A stretch of 64,000 bases of DNA from DASRHT01 sp035293765 (lineage in GTDB: Bacteria > Chloroflexota > Ktedonobacteria > Ktedonobacterales > Ktedonobacteraceae): assembly GCA_035293765.1 (NCBI GenBank), contig DATGMF010000044.1, positions 1-64,000 on the forward strand. The letters run 5' to 3'. The notes beneath the pieces are model-generated. The model made no database searches, was not told the origin of the DNA, and saw only the letters and a program-made list of their open reading frames with translations. Positions within the stretch are counted from its first letter, which is position 1, and the number at the start of each line of letters is the position of its first letter. The translations under genes and the position numbers were made by a program. This document shows positions 45,261 to 54,586 of the stretch, piece by piece.

Positions 45261-46781
45261 ATGCTAACAGGTATCGATTATCTGCTGGATAGAATCACGA
45301 TGTATCGCCTGGCGCTCTATGTCCTGGCTGGCCTGGTGGCTATCGCGATGGTTCTGTCATATCTCCAGCTCCTGCCCTTTTCGCCACTCGAGTTGCTCGT
45401 CTCGACTGCGTTTCTCATCCTGATTTGCTGGGCTGCTAATTCAATTCTCGCTGGTATTTTTGCCGTACCGGCCAATATCGAGTCAACCTATATCACGGCC
45501 TTAATCCTGGCATTGATCATTGATCCGGCTAAATCGCTGGATAATTTCATGTTTCTTGGCTGGGCCGCGATCCTGGCGATATCGTCGAAATATATTCTTG
45601 CGCTCAATAATAAGCATATCTTTAATCCCGCCGCGATAGCCGTCGTCATTACCTCATTTGCGCTCGGTGAATCCGCAAGCTGGTGGATAGGAACGGCGAG
45701 CATGTTGCCTGCTATGCTCATTGGTGGCGTGCTGGTTGTGCGTAAATTGCGCCAGGGCGAGGTAATAGCACTTTTTATTGCCACTTCTCTTGTGACCGTT
45801 TGTGTGGTCAGCCTTTTGCAGCATCTTTCAATCGTACGAGAGCTACAGCAATTGCTGATCGCGGCCCCGCTCTTTTTCTTTGCCGCGATCATGCTGACGG
45901 AGCCGCTAACCGCGCCTCCTACTCAAAAGCTAAAATACATCTATGCCTTGATCGTCGGTGTGCTGTTCATTCCTCAGATTCATCTTGGTCGTATCTACTC
46001 TACCCCTGAACTGGCGCTGGTCGTTGGCAATATCTATTCCTACGTCGTCAGTCCCAAGCAAAAGGTCGCGCTCAAGTTGAAGCGGAAGAGTAAGATCGCA
46101 TCCGATATTGTGGACTTTGTCTTCAAGTCGCCGCAAAAGCTGGTTTTTGAGCCTGGGCAATATATGGAGTTTACATTAGCGCATCCCAAACCCGATAGTA
46201 GAGGCGTCCGGCGCTTTTTTACGCTTGCGTCGTCGCCCACGGAGGAGGATATCCGCCTGGGCGTGCGCTTTTATAACAATAGCAGTAGCTTCAAGCAAAG
46301 CCTCTACCGGATAGATAGCCGCACAAAAATGATGGCCGGACAGATCGCGGGCGATTTTACGCTTCCTCACGATCCCGAGCAGAAGCTGGTCTTTATCGCC
46401 GGCGGCATCGGCATTACACCTTTCAGGAGCATGTTGAAGTATCTGCTGGACACGCAGCAGCCACGAAATATCGTCCTGTTCTATGCGAATAGAACCGTAG
46501 ACGAAATTGCCTATAAGGATGTTTTGAGCGAGGCGCAGGCAAAGCTCGGCGTGAGAATCTTCTACACGCTGACCGGCACGGAAACGCTGCCACGCAACTG
46601 GTCCGGCCTGGTTGGCGCAATCAATGAACGCATGATTCGAGAAGCGGTGCCCGACTACGCAGATCGTGTGTATTACTTATCTGGCCCTCCAGGCATGGTG
46701 AGAGCGTATGAGCGTGTGCTCAAAGATATAGGTATAGGAGGCAGTCAGATTAAGAAGGACTTTTTCCCGGGGCTGGTATAA
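45261..46781 (+). CDS. NqrB/RnfD-like membrane domain fused to an FNR-type reductase
   Basis: A 506-residue fusion. Residues ~1-255 have about 9-10 membrane spans with NNKHIFNPAAIAVVI, the block typical of NqrB/RnfD flavin-binding subunits. Residues ~270-506 are a ferredoxin-NADP reductase module: FAD site RRFFTLASSP, nucleotide site FIAGGIGITPFRSMLK, and YYLSGPPGMVRAYE near the end. It should take electrons from cytoplasmic NAD(P)H and pass them through the membrane to the flavinylated partner. One base separates it from apbE; the start at 45261 avoids overlap. Confidence 0.88.
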   Translation: MLTGIDYLLDRITMYRLALYVLAGLVAIAMVLSYLQLLPFSPLELLVSTAFLILICWAANSILAGIFAVPANIESTYITALILALIIDPAKSLDNFMFLGWAAILAISSKYILALNNKHIFNPAAIAVVITSFALGESASWWIGTASMLPAMLIGGVLVVRKLRQGEVIALFIATSLVTVCVVSLLQHLSIVRELQQLLIAAPLFFFAAIMLTEPLTAPPTQKLKYIYALIVGVLFIPQIHLGRIYSTPELALVVGNIYSYVVSPKQKVALKLKRKSKIASDIVDFVFKSPQKLVFEPGQYMEFTLAHPKPDSRGVRRFFTLASSPTEEDIRLGVRFYNNSSSFKQSLYRIDSRTKMMAGQIAGDFTLPHDPEQKLVFIAGGIGITPFRSMLKYLLDTQQPRNIVLFYANRTVDEIAYKDVLSEAQAKLGVRIFYTLTGTETLPRNWSGLVGAINERMIREAVPDYADRVYYLSGPPGMVRAYERVLKDIGIGGSQIKKDFFPGLV

Positions 46782-46790
46782 TCAGTATAT

Positions 46791-49700
46791 TTACTGGACC
46801 CCATTTAAACATAAGCGCAAACACTCTGCTAGTTCAGACAGATATTCGGTCCTCGCGGTGATATGGTCACCGGGGATGATATGAACTTCTGTCTCGTTAG
46901 TTTTATCTATATCCCGCCATGCCTTGCGCCGGTACAGGTCTTCGCTGTCCCAGAAGATGGTGAGCTTGCCAGGGTAGCCGCGAGGCTTGTAATCCCAGGC
47001 TATCCAGTCGTAGAGTACACCCCAGTCCTGGCGTAGCAACTCTATCGGCGGCAGCAACACTGTATTTTCGGCTGCATCGTTAGCTTTTCTAAGCTGTGGG
47101 TAGCGCAGGTAGCGATACATATGGCGCAGGCGCAGAAACCAGTCCAATTGTTTGTCCTGGCTGATATGTAGCATCTTCCCGATGGTTCTGATGGCTTGAC
47201 GACCCTGGATGTGGAGGGTCACGACGCCGCGATCCATCATCGAAAGCGTGGTGCCGGGGTCCATTAATACCAGGAGGCTGATCGTCTGGCCTTGCTCCCT
47301 AAGCTGTCGCGCCATTTCATAAGCCAGCAGCGCGCCGTTACACCAGCCGCCTATCTGGTATGGTCCCTCCGGTTGAATGCTACGCATCAGTTCGAGGTGC
47401 GCCGTCGCCATGGCTTCGAATGTTGGCAGGGCGCGCAAGCTATCGAACTTATACGGCTCCAGGATATAAAATGGCTGTTCCGCCCCCAAATGTCGGGCCA
47501 TCTTGCGACAGTAGAACGCGCCCCCTTTAGCATCTCCATGCAGGAAGAAAAAAGGCTGCCGGGAGCCATCTGTCTGAAGGGCGATTAACGGCGTGCGAGT
47601 GTCAGCCTGTGGCGCGTGAGAAGGAATAGCTTCCCGCTCCATAAGGATACTGGTGAGATGTTCGATGGTTGGCTCCGTAAAAAGGGTTGCCAGGGGAAGC
47701 TTTTTCCCGCAGGTCTGCTCAACGCGGCTGAGCATAAGCGTTGCCAGCAGCGAATGTCCCCCCAGGTCAAAAAAGTTATCGCGGATGCCTATTGCTTCCG
47801 CATGCAGCAGTTCCTGCCAGATCTGCACAAGTTGGTGGTGGAGCGGCAGCGTCGGCGCTACAAAGGTTGTGCGCGTTGTCAGGCGGCTCGAATCGGGAGC
47901 TGGCAGCGCGCGCCTGTCTATTTTGCCATTGGCGGTCAGAGGCAATGCATTCAGCGGCACAAAGGCTGCCGGGACCATGTAGTCGGGCAAGCGAGTTTGC
48001 AGGAAGCGCCTCAGTTCTGTGCCAGATAGCGTGTCCTGGTTCACAAGTGGCGATATCTCGTCGGCAGAAGTTTGCTCTGGTGAAATATCTGGCTGGTCGG
48101 TCATGATGTAAGCGACGAGGCTTTGATCGCGCACGGTAACGACAGACTGCCGCACTGCCGGATGCTGGTTAAGCGCGGCTTCAATCTCGCCCAGCTCAAT
48201 GCGAAAGCCACGAATCTTCACCTGCTGATCGATGCGTCCCATATACTCGATGTTGCCGTCGGGCAGGAAACGCGCCAGATCGCCGGTTCGATACAGCCTC
48301 GCACCGGGTTGTTGACCAGAGGGGTGAGGCACAAACCTCTGAGCAGTTAATTCGGGACGATGCAGGTAGCCGCGAGCCAGGCCAGCCCCGCCTACGTACA
48401 TTTCGCCCGGCACGCCGATGGGAACGGGCTGTTGCTCTTGATCCAGGATGTAGGCCTGTAGATCAGCAATCGGTCTGCCAATCACACTTTGAGCAGGCCG
48501 TTCCAGGTCTGCCACTGCAAGCCGGTACCAGGTGACATGGACCGTAGTTTCGGTGATGCCGTACATATTCACCAGCACGGGCCACTGGTCGCCGTGCCGC
48601 TCAAACCAGGGCCGCACCTTCTGAAAATCAAGCGCCTCCCCGCCAAAGATGATCAGGCGCAATGCCAGTGCCTGCGCTGTGCCAGAGGCTTCTTCCGCCC
48701 AGATTAGTTGATAGAAAGCGGAGGGCGTCTGATTCAGCACGGTGACGTGCTCGCGGCACAGCAGCCGATAAAACTCATCTGGCGAGCGGCTGAGCAAATA
48801 GGGAACCAGCACGAGCCGACCGCCATAGAGCAGCGCGCCCCAGAGCTCCCAGACCGAGAAATCGAAGGCATAGGAATGGAACAGCATCCACACGTCCCGC
48901 TGATCGAAGTGGAAGGTGGCGTCGGTGGCTGCAAAGAGCCGGACGACGTTGGCATGCGTGACCAGGACCCCCTTCGGTTTGCCGGTCGAGCCGGAGGTGT
49001 AGATCACATAGGCGAGACAGGAGGGTGTAACGTTGCTGTGGGGATTCTCGCAACTCTCCTGCGCGATCTTCTCCCAATCAGTATCAAGGCAGACAATGTT
49101 GCCTTGATAGTCTGGCAGATTGGAAAGCAGATTTTGCCGGGTGAGCAACACCTGTGCCTGGGTATCGTCCAGCATAAAAGCGAGACGTTCGACAGGGTAG
49201 GCGGGGTCAAGCGGGACGTAGGCACCGCCGGCTTTGAGAATGCCGAGCTGCCCTATGATCATCTCCAGAGAACGTTCCATGCCGATGCCCACCAGCGTAT
49301 CAGGTCCAACCTCCAGCCGTTGCAGGTAATGAGCAAGCTGATTGGCTCTGAGATTCAGTTCGTCATAGGTCAGTTGCACTTCCTCAAAGACAATGGCAAG
49401 TGCATCGGGGGCCTGTTCAACCTGACTTGCGAATAAGTGATGCAGGCACTGATCCTTTGCATAATCGGTATCGATGTCGTTCCATCCAAATAGGAGCTGT
49501 TGCCGCTCTTTATCGCTCATCAATGGCAGTGTATTGATATGCTGCGTCGGATCGGTGACGATACCCTCCAGCAATATTTGCCAGTGCTCAGTCATGCGGA
49601 TGATGGTTGACTCGTCGAATAAGTCCGTATTGTACACAAAGCGTCCGGTAAGCCCGTCGGGGCGTTCGTCCAGTTCAAGGTACAGATCAAACTTGGCCGC

Positions 49701-50984
49701 GCCAACCTCGACATCCATCTGAGTAAGAGACCAGCCGGAGGGCAGCGCGGACTGGGGAGGTACCAGCGTCAATAACACCTGGAAGAGCGGATTCTGCCCC
49801 GGGTTGCGTTCAGGCTGTAGCTCCTTGACCACATATTCAAATGGCACATCCTCATGGTCGCGAGTGGCAAGCACCACTTCGCGCACACGCTGCAGCAATT
49901 CGCGGAACGTGGGATTACCGGCCAGGCTGGTACGTAGCACAACGGTATTGAGGAAATAGCCCATAATGCCCTGGAACTCTTGGCGCCTTTGCGCGGCTGT
50001 GCTGGTACCCACCAGGATATCATCCTGCCCTGTATAGCGATAGAGTAAGGTCTGGAAGGCTGCTACCAGCCCCATATAGAGGGTAGCGCCTTCGCGGGCG
50101 CTCAGTGCCTTCAAGGCGTTTGTGAGACGCCTGGATAGCACGAAGGGGCATACCGCTCCTCGATACGTCTGCACAGGAGGGCGCGGGCGATCCGTGGGCA
50201 ATGCCAGCGTTGCGGGTGCTCCTGCAAGCTGCTTTTTCCAGAATGCAAGCTGCTCCGTTAGCATCTCCCCTTGTAGCTCCCCGATTCCATCGGGGGAGCT
50301 ACGCTGCCAGAGTGCGTAGTCGGCGTACTGATAGGGCAGATCAGCCAGGGGAGAGGGCTTGTTGGCCCGAAAAGCCTCATAAAGAGCGTGCAGTTCTGGC
50401 AGCAGGACCTGATAAAGCGAGAAGCCATCAAAAATGATGTGGTGCAGGCTCAAGAACAGGCGATGATCGGTGTCGCTCAATCGCACCAGCAGCGGGCGCA
50501 GCAGCGGGCCGTTGACGAGATCAAAGGGCCGCCGCGCCATTGCTGTAGCCTGACGAATGGCCTCTCGCTCTCCCTCAGACATATGCGACAGATCCACCAG
50601 CGGCAACGTGAGCGGTCGATAGGGATGGATTTGCTGAACGGGTTGTCCATTGAGCAGAGGAAAGGTTGTGCGCCAGGCTTCGTGACGCCTGATAATCTCG
50701 TTCAGGCTCTGCTCCAGCGCGGCAATCGAAAGAGCACCGGGCAGGTAGATAGTGATACACTCGTTATAAACCGGCGTATCGGCTATCAACTGGGAGAGCA
50801 CCCAGAGCTGTTGCTGCCCGAAAGAGAGGGGAAGAGGTATTCCCGCTATCCTTTGGGGAATGGCCTTCTCCACAGTTTTGGCCTGAGCCGATGCTTCTCC
50901 GCGCAAATACCTGGCGAGCAGGGCTTTCCTGGCTGCTGAAAGTTCAGATGTATCCGGCAATCGTTGCTGTCCCTTATGCTGCAT
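46791..50984 (-). CDS. NRPS C-A(Thr)-PCP-TE with Cys thioesterase
   Basis: A 1397-residue terminal module. The condensation domain has LSLHHIIFDG (~182). The A domain (FDFSVWELW ~708) gives PheA-aligned residues DFWNIGMVH(K), the established Thr code. PCP has LGGHSLLATL (Ser ~1076). The thioesterase has GGWCNGALLA near residue 1213, so the nucleophile is Cys, not Ser; an Asp (LVLMDPG) and His (IPGDHITARTE) complete a triad. Cys thioesterases of this position make strained beta-lactones in obafluorin synthesis. A short palindrome is inserted in the C domain (50273-50302). Start 50984 lies 20 bp after the P450 stop, in one operon. Confidence 0.9.
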   Translation of the reverse strand: MQHKGQQRLPDTSELSAARKALLARYLRGEASAQAKTVEKAIPQRIAGIPLPLSFGQQQLWVLSQLIADTPVYNECITIYLPGALSIAALEQSLNEIIRRHEAWRTTFPLLNGQPVQQIHPYRPLTLPLVDLSHMSEGEREAIRQATAMARRPFDLVNGPLLRPLLVRLSDTDHRLFLSLHHIIFDGFSLYQVLLPELHALYEAFRANKPSPLADLPYQYADYALWQRSSPDGIGELQGEMLTEQLAFWKKQLAGAPATLALPTDRPRPPVQTYRGAVCPFVLSRRLTNALKALSAREGATLYMGLVAAFQTLLYRYTGQDDILVGTSTAAQRRQEFQGIMGYFLNTVVLRTSLAGNPTFRELLQRVREVVLATRDHEDVPFEYVVKELQPERNPGQNPLFQVLLTLVPPQSALPSGWSLTQMDVEVGAAKFDLYLELDERPDGLTGRFVYNTDLFDESTIIRMTEHWQILLEGIVTDPTQHINTLPLMSDKERQQLLFGWNDIDTDYAKDQCLHHLFASQVEQAPDALAIVFEEVQLTYDELNLRANQLAHYLQRLEVGPDTLVGIGMERSLEMIIGQLGILKAGGAYVPLDPAYPVERLAFMLDDTQAQVLLTRQNLLSNLPDYQGNIVCLDTDWEKIAQESCENPHSNVTPSCLAYVIYTSGSTGKPKGVLVTHANVVRLFAATDATFHFDQRDVWMLFHSYAFDFSVWELWGALLYGGRLVLVPYLLSRSPDEFYRLLCREHVTVLNQTPSAFYQLIWAEEASGTAQALALRLIIFGGEALDFQKVRPWFERHGDQWPVLVNMYGITETTVHVTWYRLAVADLERPAQSVIGRPIADLQAYILDQEQQPVPIGVPGEMYVGGAGLARGYLHRPELTAQRFVPHPSGQQPGARLYRTGDLARFLPDGNIEYMGRIDQQVKIRGFRIELGEIEAALNQHPAVRQSVVTVRDQSLVAYIMTDQPDISPEQTSADEISPLVNQDTLSGTELRRFLQTRLPDYMVPAAFVPLNALPLTANGKIDRRALPAPDSSRLTTRTTFVAPTLPLHHQLVQIWQELLHAEAIGIRDNFFDLGGHSLLATLMLSRVEQTCGKKLPLATLFTEPTIEHLTSILMEREAIPSHAPQADTRTPLIALQTDGSRQPFFFLHGDAKGGAFYCRKMARHLGAEQPFYILEPYKFDSLRALPTFEAMATAHLELMRSIQPEGPYQIGGWCNGALLAYEMARQLREQGQTISLLVLMDPGTTLSMMDRGVVTLHIQGRQAIRTIGKMLHISQDKQLDWFLRLRHMYRYLRYPQLRKANDAAENTVLLPPIELLRQDWGVLYDWIAWDYKPRGYPGKLTIFWDSEDLYRRKAWRDIDKTNETEVHIIPGDHITARTEYLSELAECLRLCLNGVQ
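50273..50302. repeat. Palindromic element inside the NRPS condensation domain
   Basis: A 13/14-bp near-perfect inverted repeat (GTAGCTCCCCGAT, 3-nt loop, ATCGGGGGAGCTAC). It encodes SSPDGIGEL within LWQRSSPDGIGELQGE, where other NRPS C domains, including the two others in this window, have a shorter segment. It looks like an in-frame insertion. Confidence 0.65.
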
Positions 50985-51004
50985 AGATCGAAGAACGTGA
51001 AATG

Positions 51005-52249
51005 CTAAAATGAGACAGGTAACGCAGTAAGTCCGCGTAATCCTAAATTTGCGCGCCATGTGACCGGCTCGGGTTTGAGCGCAAGATTGGGCATGCGGCG
51101 CAAAACGGATTCAAAGGCAACCTGGCCCTCGATGCGAGCAAGAGGCGCGCCAAAGCAGAAATGGCTGGCCCAGGCAAAAGCAACGTGGCGGTTATCCTGC
51201 CGTTCTACATCCAGCCGGTCGGGATCGGCAAATCGCTCTGGATCGCGGTTGGCGGCTCCCATTACCGCGATAACCGCCTGACGCTTGCGAATCTTCTTCC
51301 CTCCCAGCTCCACATCGTCCGGCGCTAAGCGGGCGGTATGCTGGCTGGGGCTCTCGAAGCGCAGCAGCTCCTCAACCGCCGAAGGAATAAGCGCAAAATC
51401 GGTTCGAAGCTTCTCCATCTGGTCTCGGTGGCGTAGCAGAGAGAGCAGGCCGTTGCCGATCAGGTTCGTCGTAGTTTCCTGACCGCCAACCATCGTCACA
51501 ATCGTATTCGCAATCACCTCTTCTTCGGTAAAGCGGTCGCCGTCGATCTCAGCATTCAGGTAGGCGCTAATCAACCCATCGCGCGGATGTTGGCGCTGCT
51601 CTTGAACGGCTGAGCGGAAATAGACCACCATCTCTTCCAGGCTGCGAATCGCCTTTGAGGCGTAATCGGGATTGTGCTGGAAGTTACCGAGCACCTGGGC
51701 GAAATCGGCGGACCAGGCCGTGAGTTGCTGCCAGTCGGAGGTCGGAACGCCCAGCATCTCCGCCGTGACGATGGCGGGCAGGGGATAGGCGAGGTCGGCG
51801 ATGACATCCATCTCCCCTTTATCCTGTACCGCATCCAGCAGGCTATTGGTAATATCTTGAATATGGGAACGCAATATCGCGACGCGGCGGGGTGTGAAGG
51901 CTTTAGAGGCCAGGCCACGGATACGCGTGTGATCAGGTGGGTCCAGAAAAAGCATCTGATGTATCATCACCTGCGCCAGCGGCTTCAAGGCTGAGAGGCC
52001 CAGCGTTTCTAGTTGTTCGGGCGTATAGGTACGATTGGCAGAGAAACGCTGAAATACTGTGACCACGTCCGCGTAACGGGTCACAATCCAGGCGTGCAGG
52101 TAAGGGTCCCAGTGGACGGGGTCTTCGCTACGCAGTTTATGATATAAGGGGTAAGGATTGGCAAGAACCTCGGGATCGAGCAGGTGATACAGGCTCAGGG
52201 GCGCTCCCTGCTTGCCCGGCGCATGCGATGATTGTGAATGAGCCGCCAT
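51005..52249 (-). CDS. Cytochrome P450
   Basis: A 414-residue bacterial class P450. The I-helix has VGGQETTTNLIG (~255, with the acid/Thr pair), the K-helix ExxR is in EELLRFESP, and the heme Cys is in FAWASHFCFGAPLARIEG (~Cys364). It lies between an A-PCP gene and the C-A-PCP-TE gene with gaps of 38 and 20 bp, so one transcript is likely. P450s next to free A-PCP proteins (as in nikkomycin and novobiocin pathways) hydroxylate the beta-carbon of the PCP-bound amino acid; here that would be Leu. Redox partners are not encoded nearby. Confidence 0.92.
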   Translation of the reverse strand: MAAHSQSSHAPGKQGAPLSLYHLLDPEVLANPYPLYHKLRSEDPVHWDPYLHAWIVTRYADVVTVFQRFSANRTYTPEQLETLGLSALKPLAQVMIHQMLFLDPPDHTRIRGLASKAFTPRRVAILRSHIQDITNSLLDAVQDKGEMDVIADLAYPLPAIVTAEMLGVPTSDWQQLTAWSADFAQVLGNFQHNPDYASKAIRSLEEMVVYFRSAVQEQRQHPRDGLISAYLNAEIDGDRFTEEEVIANTIVTMVGGQETTTNLIGNGLLSLLRHRDQMEKLRTDFALIPSAVEELLRFESPSQHTARLAPDDVELGGKKIRKRQAVIAVMGAANRDPERFADPDRLDVERQDNRHVAFAWASHFCFGAPLARIEGQVAFESVLRRMPNLALKPEPVTWRANLGLRGLTALPVSF

Positions 52250-52287
52250 TTTTTATTTCTCCATCTATCTATCTAAAACCAGAAATT

Positions 52288-54300
52288 TTATGCATTCTGT
52301 TCTTGTTCTAACAACTGTAAAATCTCCTCGTCACTCATAGCATTGATCTTAACAAAGATGAGTTGTTCGATCTCCGCTGCCAGCTCGCGCACCGTTGGCG
52401 CTTCAAACAAGGTGCGCAAAGGCAGCTCAACCCCGAAAGATGTGGTCACATGCATAATAATCTGAGTGCCCAGCAACGAATGGCCCCCGAGCATAAAGAA
52501 ATTCTCGTCTACGCCGATCTGCTGCAAGCCTAACAATGGCGCCACGATGGCCGCGAGCCGTTCTTCGGTGGGAGTCGTGGGCACACTGATACTGCCGTCA
52601 CGCAGCATGTTGGTTTCATCCGGCACCGGCAGCGCCGCCCGGTCTATCTTTCCATTAGGCGTTACCGGTAACATATCCAATACCACGAATGTAGCCGGTA
52701 CCATATAGTCGGGCAGGTGAGTCAACAGAGCTTCGCGCAACGAACTGACCGTCACCTGCGCTTCTGGCGTCAAAACAATATAGGCTACCAGGCGTTTATC
52801 ACCTGCAACATCTTCGCGCGCCGTCACGATGCTGGTCTGGATAGCTTCGTGATTATTCAGGGCGGCCATAATTTCATCCAGTTCGATGCGATACCCGCGT
52901 ATTTTGACCTGGTGATCGATGCGCCCCATAAAGGCAATCTGTCCATCGGGCAGGAAACGCGCCAGATCGCCGGTTTTGTAGAGGCGCGCAGTGGGATCGA
53001 GATCGGACGCGGTAAACCTGGTCCCTACGAAGGGGTTAGGGATGAACTTTTCGGCGGTCAGTTCGGGTCGATTGAGATACCCACGAGCCAGGCAGATGCC
53101 TCCGATATGTAATTCGCCTGGAGTATCGACAGGTACCTGGCGCAACTGTTCATCCAGGATATAGATCTGGGCATTCGCGATGGGCCGGCCAATCGTTGGT
53201 GGCGTTGTGGCGTCAGGAGTTGGAGGTACAGGCCCCGATGTTACCAGCACGGTTGCCTCACTGGGACCATAATTGTTGACCAGGGTGAAGGGCAGCGCAG
53301 GCGAGGGATAATGGTGCAGGGTATCGGCTCCGGTCAGCATAAAACGCAGAGGCGTTGACGAAGGCCACTCCAGCGCCAGCATGCTCTCGGCCAGCATTGT
53401 GGGCAGGAACGTAATCGTGATCTTGTTATCGAGCAGCCAGTCGCGCAGACGCGTTGGCGCGGTACGAGTATCTTCAGTGGGCATGTAAATGCAGGCCCCT
53501 GCCGTCAGATAGGGCCAGAGCTCCCAGCCGGTCGCATCGAAGGCCGGGCTTGTCAGTTGCGTCGCCCGGTCGGCAGTCGTCACGCCAAAAGCTTGCTGGT
53601 GCCAGCATACCAGATTTAACAGGCTTTTATGGGTAATCTCTACTCCCTTTGGGCGACCGGTCGAGCCAGAGGTGTAGATGATATAAGCAAGGTCATCGAC
53701 GGTGGCTGTATATGCCGGCTCTGCCGCGCTCTGCTGCGCCAGCAGCCCGGCGTCGCGGTCCAGGCAGACGACAGCAACGTTTTGCAGGGAAAGCCGCTCA
53801 GCAAGATGCTGCTGCGTTACCAGCACAGGCGTCTGAGAATCTTGCAGCATAAAGGTCAGGCGTTCTGCCGGATAGGTGGGATCGAGCGGGACATAAGCGC
53901 CTCCGGCTTTAAGGATAGCAAGCAGGCCGACGATAATATGCAAGTCGCGCTCGACGCAAAAACCCACAGGAACACCCGGCTCCACGCCTAGCGTTTGCAA
54001 ATAATGGGCAAGCTGGTTGGCCGCTTGATTAAGTTCCTGGTAGGTAAGCCCCCGATCACCTTCTACCACCGCTATTGCATTGGGAGTGGTCGCTCCCCAC
54101 TTTGCCGCCAGTTGAGGGACGCAGGCGTCGAGGGGAAAATCTTGTCTGGTCGCATTCCATTGCGCAAGCTGCTGTTCCGTTGCTGGTAGCTGGGGGGGAG
54201 TGCTATTGATGACTTGATAATCTTCTCCATCATGTGCTTTTTGAGAATCTCTTGGGTCACAGGATTGTAATTCCATCTTCTCACGCTTATCTACAGACAC
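52288..54300 (-). CDS. NRPS A-PCP didomain, Leu-like specificity
   Basis: A 670-residue protein. The GTG at 54300 is favoured because AGGAGGTAAC lies 8 nt upstream; a reading from 54324 would place that ribosome binding site inside the gene. The adenylation domain has IIYTSGSTGRPKG and FDATGWELW (~256), with specificity residues reading DAWFLGNVL(K), one change from the Leu code. The carrier domain has LGGHSLLGTQ (Ser ~606). There is no condensation domain, so it loads the first residue, probably for P450 hydroxylation and transfer to the Thr module. A conserved promoter element lies just upstream. Confidence 0.88.
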   Translation of the reverse strand: MSVDKREKMELQSCDPRDSQKAHDGEDYQVINSTPPQLPATEQQLAQWNATRQDFPLDACVPQLAAKWGATTPNAIAVVEGDRGLTYQELNQAANQLAHYLQTLGVEPGVPVGFCVERDLHIIVGLLAILKAGGAYVPLDPTYPAERLTFMLQDSQTPVLVTQQHLAERLSLQNVAVVCLDRDAGLLAQQSAAEPAYTATVDDLAYIIYTSGSTGRPKGVEITHKSLLNLVCWHQQAFGVTTADRATQLTSPAFDATGWELWPYLTAGACIYMPTEDTRTAPTRLRDWLLDNKITITFLPTMLAESMLALEWPSSTPLRFMLTGADTLHHYPSPALPFTLVNNYGPSEATVLVTSGPVPPTPDATTPPTIGRPIANAQIYILDEQLRQVPVDTPGELHIGGICLARGYLNRPELTAEKFIPNPFVGTRFTASDLDPTARLYKTGDLARFLPDGQIAFMGRIDHQVKIRGYRIELDEIMAALNNHEAIQTSIVTAREDVAGDKRLVAYIVLTPEAQVTVSSLREALLTHLPDYMVPATFVVLDMLPVTPNGKIDRAALPVPDETNMLRDGSISVPTTPTEERLAAIVAPLLGLQQIGVDENFFMLGGHSLLGTQIIMHVTTSFGVELPLRTLFEAPTVRELAAEIEQLIFVKINAMSDEEILQLLEQEQNA

Positions 54301-54343
54301 AACCGTTACCTCCTGGCTGAACACGCGCTAGCTGGCTTTTATG

Positions 54344-54421
54344 CCATGCACAAGTATACCTGAGCGGGTAATAAAAATCGCTGTTTGAGGGCTAACTTTG
54401 CTGAAATTAATAACCGACTTT
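54344..54421 (-). promoter_or_regulatory. Shared promoter element, NRPS copy
   Basis: A 78-bp element read leftward toward the NRPS operon. It opens with AAAGTCGG and, 22 bp later, AAAGTTAGC; it continues with CTCAAACAGCGA and ends AGGTATACTTGTGCATGG. It matches the copy at 55391-55469 at roughly 80-85% of positions, the best conserved parts being identical. TATACT (54358-54353) is a likely -10; no -35 is conserved, which suggests an activator-dependent promoter. Confidence 0.8.
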
Positions 54422-54431
54422 GCAGCAAATC

Positions 54432-54458
54432 AGGCTCTATTTTTTGGGAAGATAGAGC
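54432..54458. promoter_or_regulatory. Inverted repeat upstream of the NRPS promoter element
   Basis: GGCTCTAT and ATAGAGCC form a perfect 8-bp inverted repeat with an 11-nt spacer, just upstream of the NRPS promoter element. It could be an operator or part of a terminator for the regulator gene. Confidence 0.35.
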
Positions 54459-54514
54459 CGCAGTTTTGCGGTAATAATACCCGCGTCTATGCGATACTAT
54501 TATACATGCAAAAT

Positions 54515-54544
54515 AAGGAACTGGATAAACCTATCCGGTTCCTT
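54515..54544 (-). terminator. Hairpin after the winged-helix regulator
   Basis: A 13-bp stem with one T-G wobble (AAGGAACTGGATA / TATCCGGTTCCTT) and a 4-nt loop lies 42 bp past the regulator stop. On the minus strand it is followed by ATTTTGCAT, a weak T-run. It probably separates the regulator from the NRPS operon. Confidence 0.55.
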
Positions 54545-54586
54545 AGGTATTATTAGCTAATCTGGAGTACAGTAGAGATGCCGAGC

